Positions 1-6,800 of a stretch of 14,128 nt of DNA are shown here, piece by piece. The position numbers were made by a program, and so were the translations under genes. Below the pieces are notes generated by a model. The model searched no databases. It worked only from the letters and a program-made list of their open reading frames with translations, and was not told the DNA's origin. The stretch comes from CAZEPJ01 sp964514105. GTDB lineage: Bacteria; Desulfobacterota; Desulfocorpusculales; Desulfocorpusculum. Position 1 is the first letter of the stretch, and each line of letters opens with the position of its first letter. The stretch covers positions 1 through 14,128 of the forward strand of contig CAZEPJ010000089.1 in the NCBI GenBank assembly GCA_964514105.1, given 5' to 3'.

Positions 1-46
1 TGGCCGCACCGTCGGCGCCGGCGTCGTCAGCGACGTCATCGAATAG
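1..46 (+). CDS. tuf: Elongation factor Tu, C-terminal end only (partial)
   Basis: Only the last 14 codons and a TAG stop (44-46) are in the window. They read GRTVGAGVVSDVIE, which matches the conserved end of domain 3 of EF-Tu, where GRTVGAGVV is nearly invariant. EF-Tu is the cytoplasmic GTPase that carries aminoacyl-tRNA to the ribosome. Its position just before rpmG, tRNA-Trp, secE and nusG is a common bacterial arrangement and supports the call. Nothing can be said about the rest of the gene, which lies upstream of the window. Confidence 0.93.
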   Translation, partial: GRTVGAGVVSDVIE

Positions 47-75
47 GGGACGACGGGTTTGATGGGGGCGAGACG

Positions 76-225
76 ATGCGGGAGATTGTGACCCTCGCTT
101 GCACCGAATGCAAGCGACGCAACTATACGACGACCAAGAACAAGAGGACGACTCCCGACCGGTTGGAGTTCAAGAAGTACTGCCGGTTCTGCCAGAGGCA
201 TACACCCCATCGGGAGACCAAGTGA
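76..225 (+). CDS. rpmG: 50S ribosomal protein bL33
   Basis: A 49-residue basic protein beginning MREIVTLACTEC, the typical size and start of bL33, a small protein of the large ribosomal subunit near the E site. Two CxxC pairs, C9/C12 and C36/C39, are the zinc-ribbon cysteines, so this is the zinc-binding (C+) form rather than the cysteine-free paralogue. The ATG at 76 follows a purine-rich GGGGGCGAG stretch (64-72); the only nearby alternative ATG (62) is out of frame. It lies 29 nt after tuf and 40 nt before tRNA-Trp and is probably co-transcribed with both. Being short, it is easily missed by ORF callers with a length cutoff. Confidence 0.95.
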   Translation: MREIVTLACTECKRRNYTTTKNKRTTPDRLEFKKYCRFCQRHTPHRETK

Positions 226-265
226 GACGGCCCCGGGCCTGGGGCATGAGCCTTGACGGGGACAC

Positions 266-342
266 AGGCCAGTAGCTCTAACGGCTAGAGCACCGGACTC
301 CAAATCCGGGGGTTGGGGGTTCGAATCCCTCCTGGCCTGCCA
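266..342 (+). tRNA. trnW: tRNA-Trp (anticodon CCA)
   Basis: A full cloverleaf can be drawn. The acceptor stem AGGCCAG (266-272) pairs with CTGGCCT (332-338), followed by discriminator G339 and an encoded CCA (340-342). The D stem is GCTC/GAGC. The anticodon stem CCGGA/TCCGG encloses the loop CTCCAAA, giving anticodon CCA for UGG. The T arm has a five-pair stem around TTCGAAT. The length of 77 nt comes from a 9-nt D region (TAACGGCTA), one nucleotide longer than in E. coli tRNA-Trp; its TA ends could pair and extend the D stem. The gene sits between rpmG and secE and is likely processed from the shared transcript. Confidence 0.96.
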
Positions 343-391
343 CGCCAACTGACCCAAGCCGAACCTTCGAGGGGCGGGAGGAGATCCCCCT

Positions 392-598
392 GTGATGTTG
401 GACGTCAAAGAGATCCACGGAAAGGTCAGGCAGTTCTTCCGAGAGGTCCGGGCGGAGTTGAAGCGGGTGACGTGGCCTACGCGCAAAGAGACGGTGGGTT
501 CCACGTCCGTCGTCCTGGTCCTGGTGATGATCATGGCGGTCTTCCTGGGGCTCGTGGACATGGGGTTGCACGAGCTGATTCGGCGGATCCTCAGCTGA
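392..598 (+). CDS. secE: Preprotein translocase subunit SecE
   Basis: A 67-68 residue protein of the short, single-membrane-span SecE type. SecE clamps SecY in the SecYEG protein-conducting channel of the inner membrane. The N-terminal amphipathic part carries the conserved pattern RAELKRVTWPTRKET (about residues 20-34), followed by one hydrophobic span at about residues 38-60. Two starts are possible: GTG at 392 and ATG at 395. The GGAGGAG Shine-Dalgarno sequence (377-383) is 8 nt from the GTG and 11 nt from the ATG, so I use the GTG; the difference is one residue. The gene is 49 nt downstream of tRNA-Trp and 22 nt upstream of nusG, the usual secE-nusG pair. Confidence 0.95.
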   Translation: MMLDVKEIHGKVRQFFREVRAELKRVTWPTRKETVGSTSVVLVLVMIMAVFLGLVDMGLHELIRRILS

Positions 599-620
599 GA
601 ACGCACGGGAGCAGGTGACC

Positions 621-1151
621 ATGGCGCACCAGTGGTATGTCGTTCACACCTATTCGGGTTACGAGAACAAGGTCAAGACGGCCTTGGAGGAGCGGATCAA
701 GTCCTTTGGCCAGGAGGAATGGTTCTCGGAAATCCTGATCCCATCCGAGAAGGTCGTCGAGCTGGTCAAGGGCGAGCGCAGGACGTCCACGCGCAAGTTC
801 TTCCCAGGCTATATCTTCGTGAAGATGGAGCTGAACGACGAGACCTGGCACATTGTGAAAAACACGCCCAAGGTGACGGGATTTATCGGGAGTCGAACGG
901 AGCCGACGCCCATCTCCGATCGGGAAGTGGAGGAGATTGTCCACCAGATCAATGAGGGAGTGCTGAAACCGAAGCCCAAGTTCGTCTTCGACAAAGGGGA
1001 CAGCGTCCGCGTGATCGATGGCCCCTTCCTGAACTTCAACGGGGTCGTGGACGAGGTGAGGCCGGAGAAGGGGAAGGTCCGGGTTCTGGTGAGCATCTTC
1101 GGGCGGGCGACGCCGGTGGAACTGGATTTCGTTCAGGTGGCCAAGAACTGA
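621..1151 (+). CDS. nusG: Transcription termination/antitermination factor NusG
   Basis: A 176-residue protein with the NusG architecture. The N-terminal NGN domain opens with WYVVHTYSGYE (residues 5-15) and binds the RNA polymerase clamp next to RpoC. A linker leads to a C-terminal KOW domain from about residue 125 (KGDSVRVIDGPF). NusG raises processivity, works with Rho, and its KOW domain contacts ribosomal protein S10 to couple transcription with translation. An in-frame GTG at 615 exists, but ATG 621 is preferred because it lies 8 nt after GGGAG (608-612) and gives the usual short N-terminus. No domain insertion is seen. Its partners rpoB and rpoC lie in the same cluster. Confidence 0.97.
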   Translation: MAHQWYVVHTYSGYENKVKTALEERIKSFGQEEWFSEILIPSEKVVELVKGERRTSTRKFFPGYIFVKMELNDETWHIVKNTPKVTGFIGSRTEPTPISDREVEEIVHQINEGVLKPKPKFVFDKGDSVRVIDGPFLNFNGVVDEVRPEKGKVRVLVSIFGRATPVELDFVQVAKN

Positions 1152-1167
1152 GGATCTGGGGAGATGG

Positions 1168-1208
1168 GCCGGGCCGATAGGTCCTGCCGCGACGCGGATG
1201 GGCCCGGC
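1168..1208 (+). promoter_or_regulatory. Structured rplK leader, candidate L1 autoregulatory site
   Basis: In the 90-nt nusG-rplK gap, GCCGGGCC (1168-1175) pairs perfectly with GGCCCGGC (1201-1208). Inside is an asymmetric internal loop, 11 nt on the left (1176-1186) and 3 nt on the right (1198-1200), capped by CCGC-GAC-GCGG (1187-1197). In E. coli and other bacteria L1 represses the L11-L1 operon by binding a leader hairpin with two helices around an asymmetric loop that mimics its rRNA site. Position and shape fit, but I did not match loop nucleotides to a known L1 consensus. There is no U tract after it, so it does not look like a terminator. Confidence 0.45.
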
Positions 1209-1241
1209 GGGCCCGAGCCTTGATGGCACAAGAGGAGAGCC

Positions 1242-1670
1242 ATGGCTAAGAAAGTGGTTGGTATGATCAAGCTTCAGGTGGCAGCCGGACAGGCGACCCC
1301 TTCTCCGCCGGTGGGACCGGCATTGGGCCAGCACGGCGTCAACATCATGGAGTTCTGCAAGTCCTTCAACGCCCGTACCCAGGGGCAGGAGGGAATGATC
1401 ATCCCTGTGGTGATAACGGTTTATGCGGACCGTTCCTTCACTTTCGTCACCAAGACACCACCCGCCTCCATCCTGATCAAGAAGGCGGCTCAGATCGCCA
1501 AGGGGTCGGGCCGCCCCAACCGGGAGAAGGTGGGGCGCTTGGCTCGATCGCAGATTCGGGAGATCGCCCAACTCAAGCTTCCCGATCTGAACACAAACGA
1601 CTTGGAGCATGCCGTCAAGACGGTGGAGGGCACTGCCAGGAGCATGGGGATCGAGGTGGTGGAGGGGTGA
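1242..1670 (+). CDS. rplK: 50S ribosomal protein uL11
   Basis: A 142-residue protein, full length for uL11, which binds the GTPase-associated centre of 23S rRNA at the base of the L7/L12 stalk and takes part in factor-dependent GTP hydrolysis and the stringent response. The N-terminal domain contains the proline-rich PSPPVGPALGQHGVNIMEFC (from residue 20), where substitutions cause thiostrepton resistance in other bacteria; the prolines are intact. The C-terminal rRNA-binding domain includes LPDLNTNDLEHAVKTVEGTA. ATG 1242 follows GAGGAG (1232-1237) closely. rplA starts 72 nt downstream, the standard L11-L1 pair. Confidence 0.98.
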   Translation: MAKKVVGMIKLQVAAGQATPSPPVGPALGQHGVNIMEFCKSFNARTQGQEGMIIPVVITVYADRSFTFVTKTPPASILIKKAAQIAKGSGRPNREKVGRLARSQIREIAQLKLPDLNTNDLEHAVKTVEGTARSMGIEVVEG

Positions 1671-1742
1671 CGGAGCCGGGGCAGGGGGCTCGATGGCGTG
1701 AATCCGGGGGACAGGATGATCGCCTGATCGATGGAGAGAGAG

Positions 1743-2450
1743 ATGGGGAATCGGGGAAAGAAGTACCGGACAGCACGGGAGAAGGTGGAGGGGGCCAGGC
1801 GCTACACGTTGGAGGAGGCGGTGGATTTGGTCCTCGCCACGCACTACGCCAAGTTCAACGAGGGCGTAGACGTGGCCCTGCGGCTTGGCGTCGACCCAAG
1901 ACATGCGGACCAGATGGTCCGGGGGGCCGTAGTGCTCCCGCACGGGAGGGGCAAAGACGTCAAGGTCCTGGTCTTCGCCAAGGGAGAGAAGGAGAAGGAG
2001 GCCTTGGACGCCGGAGCCGATCACGTGGGGGCCGAGGCGTTGGCCGAGAAGATCCAAAAAGAAGGATGGCTCGATTTCGACAAGGCCATAGCGACCCCCG
2101 ATCTGATGGGTCTGGTGGGGAAACTGGGACGGATCCTGGGCCCCAGAGGACTGATGCCCAATCCCAAGGTGGGAACGGTCACCTTCGATGTGGCCAGGGC
2201 GGTCCGCGAGCTGAAGGCGGGGAAGGTGGATTTCAAAGTGGACAAGGCCGGGGTGCTCCATGCGCCCGTTGGCAGGGTCTCCTTCAGCAGTGAGCAGCTT
2301 CTCGAGAACATCCGGGCACTGCTCGACACGGTGGTCCGTCTGAAACCCGCGAGCAGCAAGGGGGTGTATCTGCGAGGCCTCGCCCTCTCCAGCACCATGG
2401 GTCCTGGTGTGAAGGTTGATCCGGTCACGGTCCGGAACATGGCGAGGTGA
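1743..2450 (+). CDS. rplA: 50S ribosomal protein uL1
   Basis: A 235-residue protein with the usual uL1 length. It forms the mobile L1 stalk that handles the exiting tRNA and is the usual translational repressor of the rplK-rplA mRNA. The signature GRILGPRGLMPNPKVGT lies at residues 129-145 in the inserted domain II, and the C-terminus ends in STMGPGVKVDPVTV. Two in-frame starts exist, at 1731 and 1743. I choose ATG 1743 because it begins MGNRGKKY, like other L1 proteins, and GGAG (1733-1736) sits 6 nt upstream; the ATG at 1731 has no good ribosome binding site. The 72-nt gap before it shows no strong structure. Confidence 0.96.
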   Translation: MGNRGKKYRTAREKVEGARRYTLEEAVDLVLATHYAKFNEGVDVALRLGVDPRHADQMVRGAVVLPHGRGKDVKVLVFAKGEKEKEALDAGADHVGAEALAEKIQKEGWLDFDKAIATPDLMGLVGKLGRILGPRGLMPNPKVGTVTFDVARAVRELKAGKVDFKVDKAGVLHAPVGRVSFSSEQLLENIRALLDTVVRLKPASSKGVYLRGLALSSTMGPGVKVDPVTVRNMAR

Positions 2451-2488
2451 GCCTCGCCCAGGATCTCACCTTTGGCATGCACGAGCAG

Positions 2489-2557
2489 CCCGTGAACTGC
2501 AAAGCCTCCATGATGACCATCTGTGGTGGAGGACCGAAGTCCAGGAGAAGTCACGGG
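2489..2557 (+). promoter_or_regulatory. Candidate L10 leader RNA upstream of rplJ
   Basis: The rplA-rplJ gap is 212 nt, the longest in the window, and no convincing gene lies in it. CCCGTGA plus CT (2489-2495, 2497-2498) pairs with AG plus TCACGGG (2549-2557), leaving A2496 bulged. Inside are CCTCCA/TGGAGG (2505-2510/2527-2532) and a small GGAC-CGAA-GTCC hairpin (2531-2542); the two share positions 2531-2532, so they compete or shift. In many bacteria the L10-(L12)4 complex represses rplJ-rplL by binding a leader RNA in exactly this position. I could not confirm the kink-turn of the known L10 leader family. The rest of the gap holds nothing else I recognise. Confidence 0.5.
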
Positions 2558-2662
2558 GGACGAGCACGTCTCCGGATGCGCCGGCCGCGGGAGGCCCACT
2601 CATCCAGAGCCATGTGTTCGGGCAGTGACTGAAGCGGCACGGGGGGAAAGGAGAATGTTCTC

Positions 2663-3187
2663 GTGAAAAGGAAGGAAAAGGAAAGGATCGTTGGGGATCT
2701 CAGGGCGAGCTTTTCCCCGTGCGATGTGGCGGTCTTGACCCGGTTTTCGGGGCTCAAGGTTTGGGAGATCAATCGCGTTCGGGAGGAGTTCAAGAAGATC
2801 TCCGTGGATTACCGTGTCGTCAAGAACACCCTGGTCAAGAAGGCCATGGAAGGCACGGACGTGGCCCTGTTGCGCGAGTATTTCCAGGGCCCTGTGGCCG
2901 TTGCCCTCGCGCGGGGGGACATCATCCCCGTTGCGAAGTTGCTGACGGGATTCATGAAGGAGTTCCCCAAACTGGCGATTCATGCAGGCCTGGCTCAGGG
3001 GAAACTGCTGACGGCCAAGGAGGTGGAGTTGGCGGCCACTCTGCCCAGTCGCGAGGAACTGGTGGCCAAGCTTCTCTTCCTTCTCAATGCACCGCTGACC
3101 AGTCTGATGAACGTCATGCAGGCCGTTCCGGCGCAATTGGTCCGGACGCTGGCGGCGATCCAGGAGCAGAAGGCCAAAGCGGAATAG
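2663..3187 (+). CDS. rplJ: 50S ribosomal protein uL10
   Basis: A 174-residue protein matching uL10 in length. uL10 anchors the L7/L12 dimers to 23S rRNA beside uL11. The N-terminal rRNA-binding domain has the family pattern YRVVKNTLVKKAMEGTD (about residues 51-67), then YFQGPVAVAL. The C-terminal helix that collects bL12 dimers ends ALTSL-like and alanine-rich (LVRTLAAIQEQKAKAE). The start is GTG at 2663, 9 nt after AAAGGAG (2647-2653). A nearer ATG at 2655 is in another frame and stops after three codons. The long structured leader upstream and rplL downstream form the usual L10 operon. Confidence 0.97.
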   Translation: MKRKEKERIVGDLRASFSPCDVAVLTRFSGLKVWEINRVREEFKKISVDYRVVKNTLVKKAMEGTDVALLREYFQGPVAVALARGDIIPVAKLLTGFMKEFPKLAIHAGLAQGKLLTAKEVELAATLPSREELVAKLLFLLNAPLTSLMNVMQAVPAQLVRTLAAIQEQKAKAE

Positions 3188-3189
3188 GG

Positions 3190-3269
3190 GTGTTTGTCTG
3201 GGCACGGCGTTCACTCCCATGGAGTGATGCCCGCAGGGGATCCCGGATGCCGGCGATCGAGACAAACAC
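3190..3269 (+). promoter_or_regulatory. 80-nt three-way-junction RNA element between rplJ and rplL
   Basis: A compact fold can be read directly. P1 is a perfect 10-bp stem, GTGTTTGTCT (3190-3199) with AGACAAACAC (3260-3269). P2 follows at once: GGGCA/TGCCC (3200-3204/3228-3232), a 6-nt left bulge (3205-3210), then TCACTCC/GGAGTGA (3211-3217/3221-3227) around the triloop CAT. P3 is GATCCCGG (3239-3246) with CCGG (3250-3253) and GATC (3255-3258), triloop ATG, one bulged C (3254). In total 30 Watson-Crick pairs. It starts 3 nt after the rplJ stop and ends 70 nt before rplL. It could be an RNase processing site, a protein-binding site or a translational control element. No U tract follows, so it is not an intrinsic terminator. 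Confidence 0.7.
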
Positions 3270-3339
3270 GACACGGCAGAGGCGAAGTGACGATCGGCAC
3301 CGCGAAGAATCAGGAATCGAAGGGACAGGAGGATAGACA

Positions 3340-3726
3340 ATGGGACAGATCAGCAAAGAGGACTTCATCGGCTTCATCAAGAACGCCACGGCTATGGAGC
3401 TTTCGGAGATCGTCAAAGAGCTCGAGACGATCTTCGGAGTGACAGCGGCCGCGCCCATGGCCGTGGCTGCTGCTGGGGTGGCAGCTGCGGCGCCTCAGGC
3501 CGCCGAGGAGGAGAAGACGGAGTTCGATGTGATCCTCACGGGCTTCGGGGACAAGAAGATCCAGGTGATCAAGGTCGTCCGGGCCCTCACAGGGTTGGGA
3601 CTGAAGGAGGCCAAGGATCTCGTGGAGGGCGTGCCCAAGCCTGTGAAGGAAGGCATATCCAAGAAGGAAGCGGAAGACGCCAAGAAGCAGTTGGAGGAAT
3701 CCGGCGGGACCGTTGAGATCAAGTAG
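3340..3726 (+). CDS. rplL: 50S ribosomal protein bL12 (L7/L12)
   Basis: A 128-residue acidic protein with the three bL12 parts. They are an N-terminal dimerisation helix pair (residues 1-33), a flexible alanine-rich hinge (about 35-58, rich in AAAP) and the C-terminal factor-binding domain (about 59-128). The last contains GFGDKKIQVIKVVR and GLKEAKDLVEGVPKPVKEG, which recruit EF-Tu, EF-G, IF2 and RF3. It is the multi-copy stalk protein, 4-6 copies per ribosome. ATG 3340 follows a perfect AGGAGG (3327-3332) at 7 nt, the best ribosome binding site in the window, which fits its need for high output. It is separated from rplJ by 152 nt, so simple translational coupling to rplJ looks unlikely. Confidence 0.98.
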   Translation: MGQISKEDFIGFIKNATAMELSEIVKELETIFGVTAAAPMAVAAAGVAAAAPQAAEEEKTEFDVILTGFGDKKIQVIKVVRALTGLGLKEAKDLVEGVPKPVKEGISKKEAEDAKKQLEESGGTVEIK

Positions 3727-3790
3727 CCCCGGAGGCCTTCGGGCCCGCGAGAGGTCTTGGGCATGCGAGGTCTTCTTTGGGGAGGACGCT

Positions 3791-3869
3791 CGATGCGGCG
3801 AGCCGAGCATCGCATCGCCCCATGGGCGAGAGTGCGGGCCTTTCAGCCCGCCTCCGCCGTTCTTTTCTT
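3791..3869 (+). promoter_or_regulatory. Tandem hairpins with terminator-like stem, candidate rplL-rpoB attenuator
   Basis: The 162-nt rplL-rpoB gap holds a series of hairpins. CGATGCG/CGCATCG is at 3791-3797/3811-3817. CGCCC-CAT-GGGCG is at 3816-3828 and overlaps the first by 2 nt. GCGGGC-CTTTCA-GCCCGC is at 3834-3851, a 6-bp all-GC stem. A pyrimidine run TTCTTTTCTT (3860-3869) follows only after 8 nt, so the last stem is like an intrinsic terminator but not a good one. In E. coli this junction carries a partial attenuator and an RNase III site that lower rpoBC output relative to rplJL; a similar role is inferred. A GGCC-TTCG-GGCC tetraloop (3734-3745) lies just after rplL. Confidence 0.45.
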
Positions 3870-3888
3870 GGGAAGGGGTGTTTGATCG

Positions 3889-6800
3889 ATGACCCGTGAA
3901 GAAGTCCTGTCAGGGATGTATCGAAGGAGCTACTCCAAGATCGAGAAGATTATCGATCTTCCCAATCTGATCGATATCCAGAGGAAGTCCTATGAGCGTT
4001 TTCTCCAGAGCCAGGCGCAGCCGGAGGAGCGAGAGGATATCGGTCTGCAGGGGGTTTTCAAGAGCGTCTTCCCCATTCAGGACTTCAATGAGACGGCCTC
4101 TCTGGAGTTCGTGAACTACACGCTGGGGGATCCCAAGTACAACATGGAGGAATGCCTCCAGCGCGGGATGACGTACGCTGTCCCCGTGAGGATCACCGTT
4201 CGGCTCATCGTCTGGGATGTGGACAAGGACAAGGGGCGGCACACGATTCGGGACGTCAAGGAACAGGAGGTCTATTTCGGCGAGATCCCGCTGATGACCG
4301 ACAAGGGGACCTTCATCATCAACGGAACGGAGCGGGTCATCGTAAGCCAACTCCACCGTTCGCCGGGGATCTTCTTCGAGCATGACAAGGGGAAGACCCA
4401 CTCCAGTGGAGTCCTCCTGTACTCCTCCCGCGTGATCCCCATGAGGGGATCGTGGCTCGATCTCGAATTCGACGCCAAGGATATTCTGTATGTGCGTATT
4501 GACAAACGGCGCAAGTTCCCGGTGACGGTCCTTCTGAAGGCACTGGGTTATTCCACCGAGGATCTCCTCCGGTACTACTACCCCATGGAGACCATTCTTC
4601 TGGAGGGGGGAAAGATCTTTCGCCGTCTCCCGCTGGACCTCCTTCTCGGAACCAAGGCCTCGGAGACCATCCAGCTTTCCGAGGGAGAAGAACCGCTGGT
4701 CAAGCGGGGGGGACTGATCAGGAAGAAGCACGTGAAGGCCCTTCAGGCCAAAGGGGTCGATCGTGTACCCCTTCACCCCGAGGATCTCCCGGAGAAGCTC
4801 GTGGCCCGTCCCGTCGTGGATCCGGACACTGGCGAGATCCTGGTGGACTGCCTGGACAACCTCACCCAGGAGCGGCGGTTGCGATTGGAGGAGAGGGGGA
4901 TCCGGGAGATCGACGTGTTGTTCATCGACGACCGCAGGTACCTTCGCGCCATGTCCGACACCTTGCTGTTGGACAAGGTCGAGGGGGAGAAGGAGGCCAT
5001 CCTCGAGATCTACAAGCGGCTGCGGCCGGGGAACCCTCCGACGGAGGAGACCGCCAGGGAGTTCTTTCACAATCTGTTCTTCAACCCGCGGTATTACGAT
5101 CTATCGACGGTGGGTCGTTGGAAGCTGAATCGCAAGCTCGGGATCTCCATGGAGGATGCCCCGCCGAGTCTGACGGCACTGCGCAAAGAGGATATCATGG
5201 AGGCCGTCCGCTATCTGCTCAAGCTCCGTGCGGGGGAGGGCCAGATCGACGATATCGACCACCTGGGGAACCGCCGGGTGAAAGCGGTGGGCGAGCTCAT
5301 CGAGAACCAATACCGCATCGGGCTGGTGAGGATGGAGAGGGCCATCAAGGAGAGGATGAGCCTCCAGGAAATCGAGACCCTGATGCCCCACGATCTCATC
5401 AACGCCAAGCCCGTCTCTGCCGTGGTCAAGGAGTTCTTCGGCAGCAGCCAGCTTAGCCAGTTCATGGACCAGACCAACCCCCTGTCCGAGATTACCCACA
5501 AGAGGCGGTTGAGCGCCCTGGGGCCGGGCGGGTTGACGCGGGAACGGGCGGGTTTCGAGGTGCGGGACGTGCACCCCACCCACTATGGCCGCATCTGCCC
5601 CATCGAGACGCCGGAGGGCCCCAACATCGGCCTGATCGTATCGCTCAGCACGTTCGCCCGCGTGAACGACATGGGGTTTATCGAGACGCCCTACCGCAAG
5701 GTGGCGGAGAACAGTGTCTCCAGGGACATCGAATTCCTCACGGCTCTGGACGAGGAGGGCCACATCATCGCCCAAGCCAATGCTCCGCTGGACCCCAGGG
5801 GCAGGCTCCTGCGTGATCTTGTCTCGGTCCGCCACCGGGGGGGGGAGTTCGCTCTGAAGCGTGCCGAGGAAGTGGATCGCATGGACGTCTCGCCCAACCA
5901 ACTGGTCAGCGTCGCGGCCTCGTTGATCCCCTTCCTGGAGAATGATGACGCCAACCGGGCGCTCATGGGATCCAACATGCAGCGCCAGGCCGTGCCCCTC
6001 ATGGTGACCGAGGCCCCGGTGGTCGGGACGGGCATGGAGTATGCGGTAGCCCGCGATTCGGGCGTGGCGGTCGTGGCCAAACGGGCGGGGGTTGTGGAGA
6101 GCGTCGATGCCGCGAGAATTGTGGTGAAGAGCGAAGGGGCGGCCGGATCAGACGAGGCCCCGGAGATCATCATATACAACTTGATCAAGTACCAGCGATC
6201 CAATCAGAACACGAGCATCAACCAGAAGCCCATCGTTCGCAAGGGACAGCGCGTGGAGGCGGGGGAGATCATCGCCGATGGACCCGCCACGCATCAGGGA
6301 GAACTGGCCCTTGGCAGGAATGTCATGGTGGCCTTCATGCCTTGGGGAGGCTACAACTTCGAGGACTCGATCCTGGTCAGCGAGAAGGTGGTCAAGGAGG
6401 ATACCTTCACCTCGATTCATATCGAGGAATTCGAGGTCATGGCCCGGGATACCAAGTTGGGCAAGGAGGAGATCACCCGGGATATCCCCAATATTGGCGA
6501 CGAGATCCTGAGGAACCTGGACGACAGCGGTATCGTGGCCATCGGCGTGGAGGTCAAGCCCGGCGATATCCTCGTGGGAAAGGTGACGCCCAAGGGGGAG
6601 ACCCAGCTTTCCCCCGAGGAGAAGCTCCTTCGGGCCATCTTCGGGGAGAAGGCGGGAGAGATCCGGGATACCTCCCTGCGGGTCCCGCCGGGCGTTGAAG
6701 GGACCGTCATCGCCGTGAAGATCTTCTCGCGGAAAGGGGTGGACAAGGACGAACGGAGCAAAGAGATAGAGGACGAGGAGATCGCCCGACTGGTCAAGGA

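Noticed and set aside
253..272. TTGACG upstream of tRNA-Trp as a possible -35 box
   Set aside because: No acceptable -10 box 16-18 nt downstream; that position falls inside the tRNA itself.
591..2261. A 556-codon open frame on the - strand across nusG, rplK and rplA
   Set aside because: nusG, rplK and rplA happen to share the same phase, so the antisense shadow runs through all three. No ribosome binding site or domain supports it.
2447..2632. Small + strand open frames in the rplA-rplJ gap (61-70 codons)
   Set aside because: No good ribosome binding site or recognisable protein; low-complexity GC-rich translation over a region that pairs with itself as RNA.
3748..3774. Imperfect direct repeat GCGAGAGGTCTT / GCGAGGTCTT after rplL
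   Set aside because: Only two copies, 8 identical bases in a row, no further copies seen; too weak to call a binding site.
3834..3869. Intrinsic terminator before rpoB
   Set aside because: The GC stem is separated from the pyrimidine run by 8 nt and the run is interrupted by C, so a full Rho-independent terminator is not supported; kept only as a candidate attenuator.
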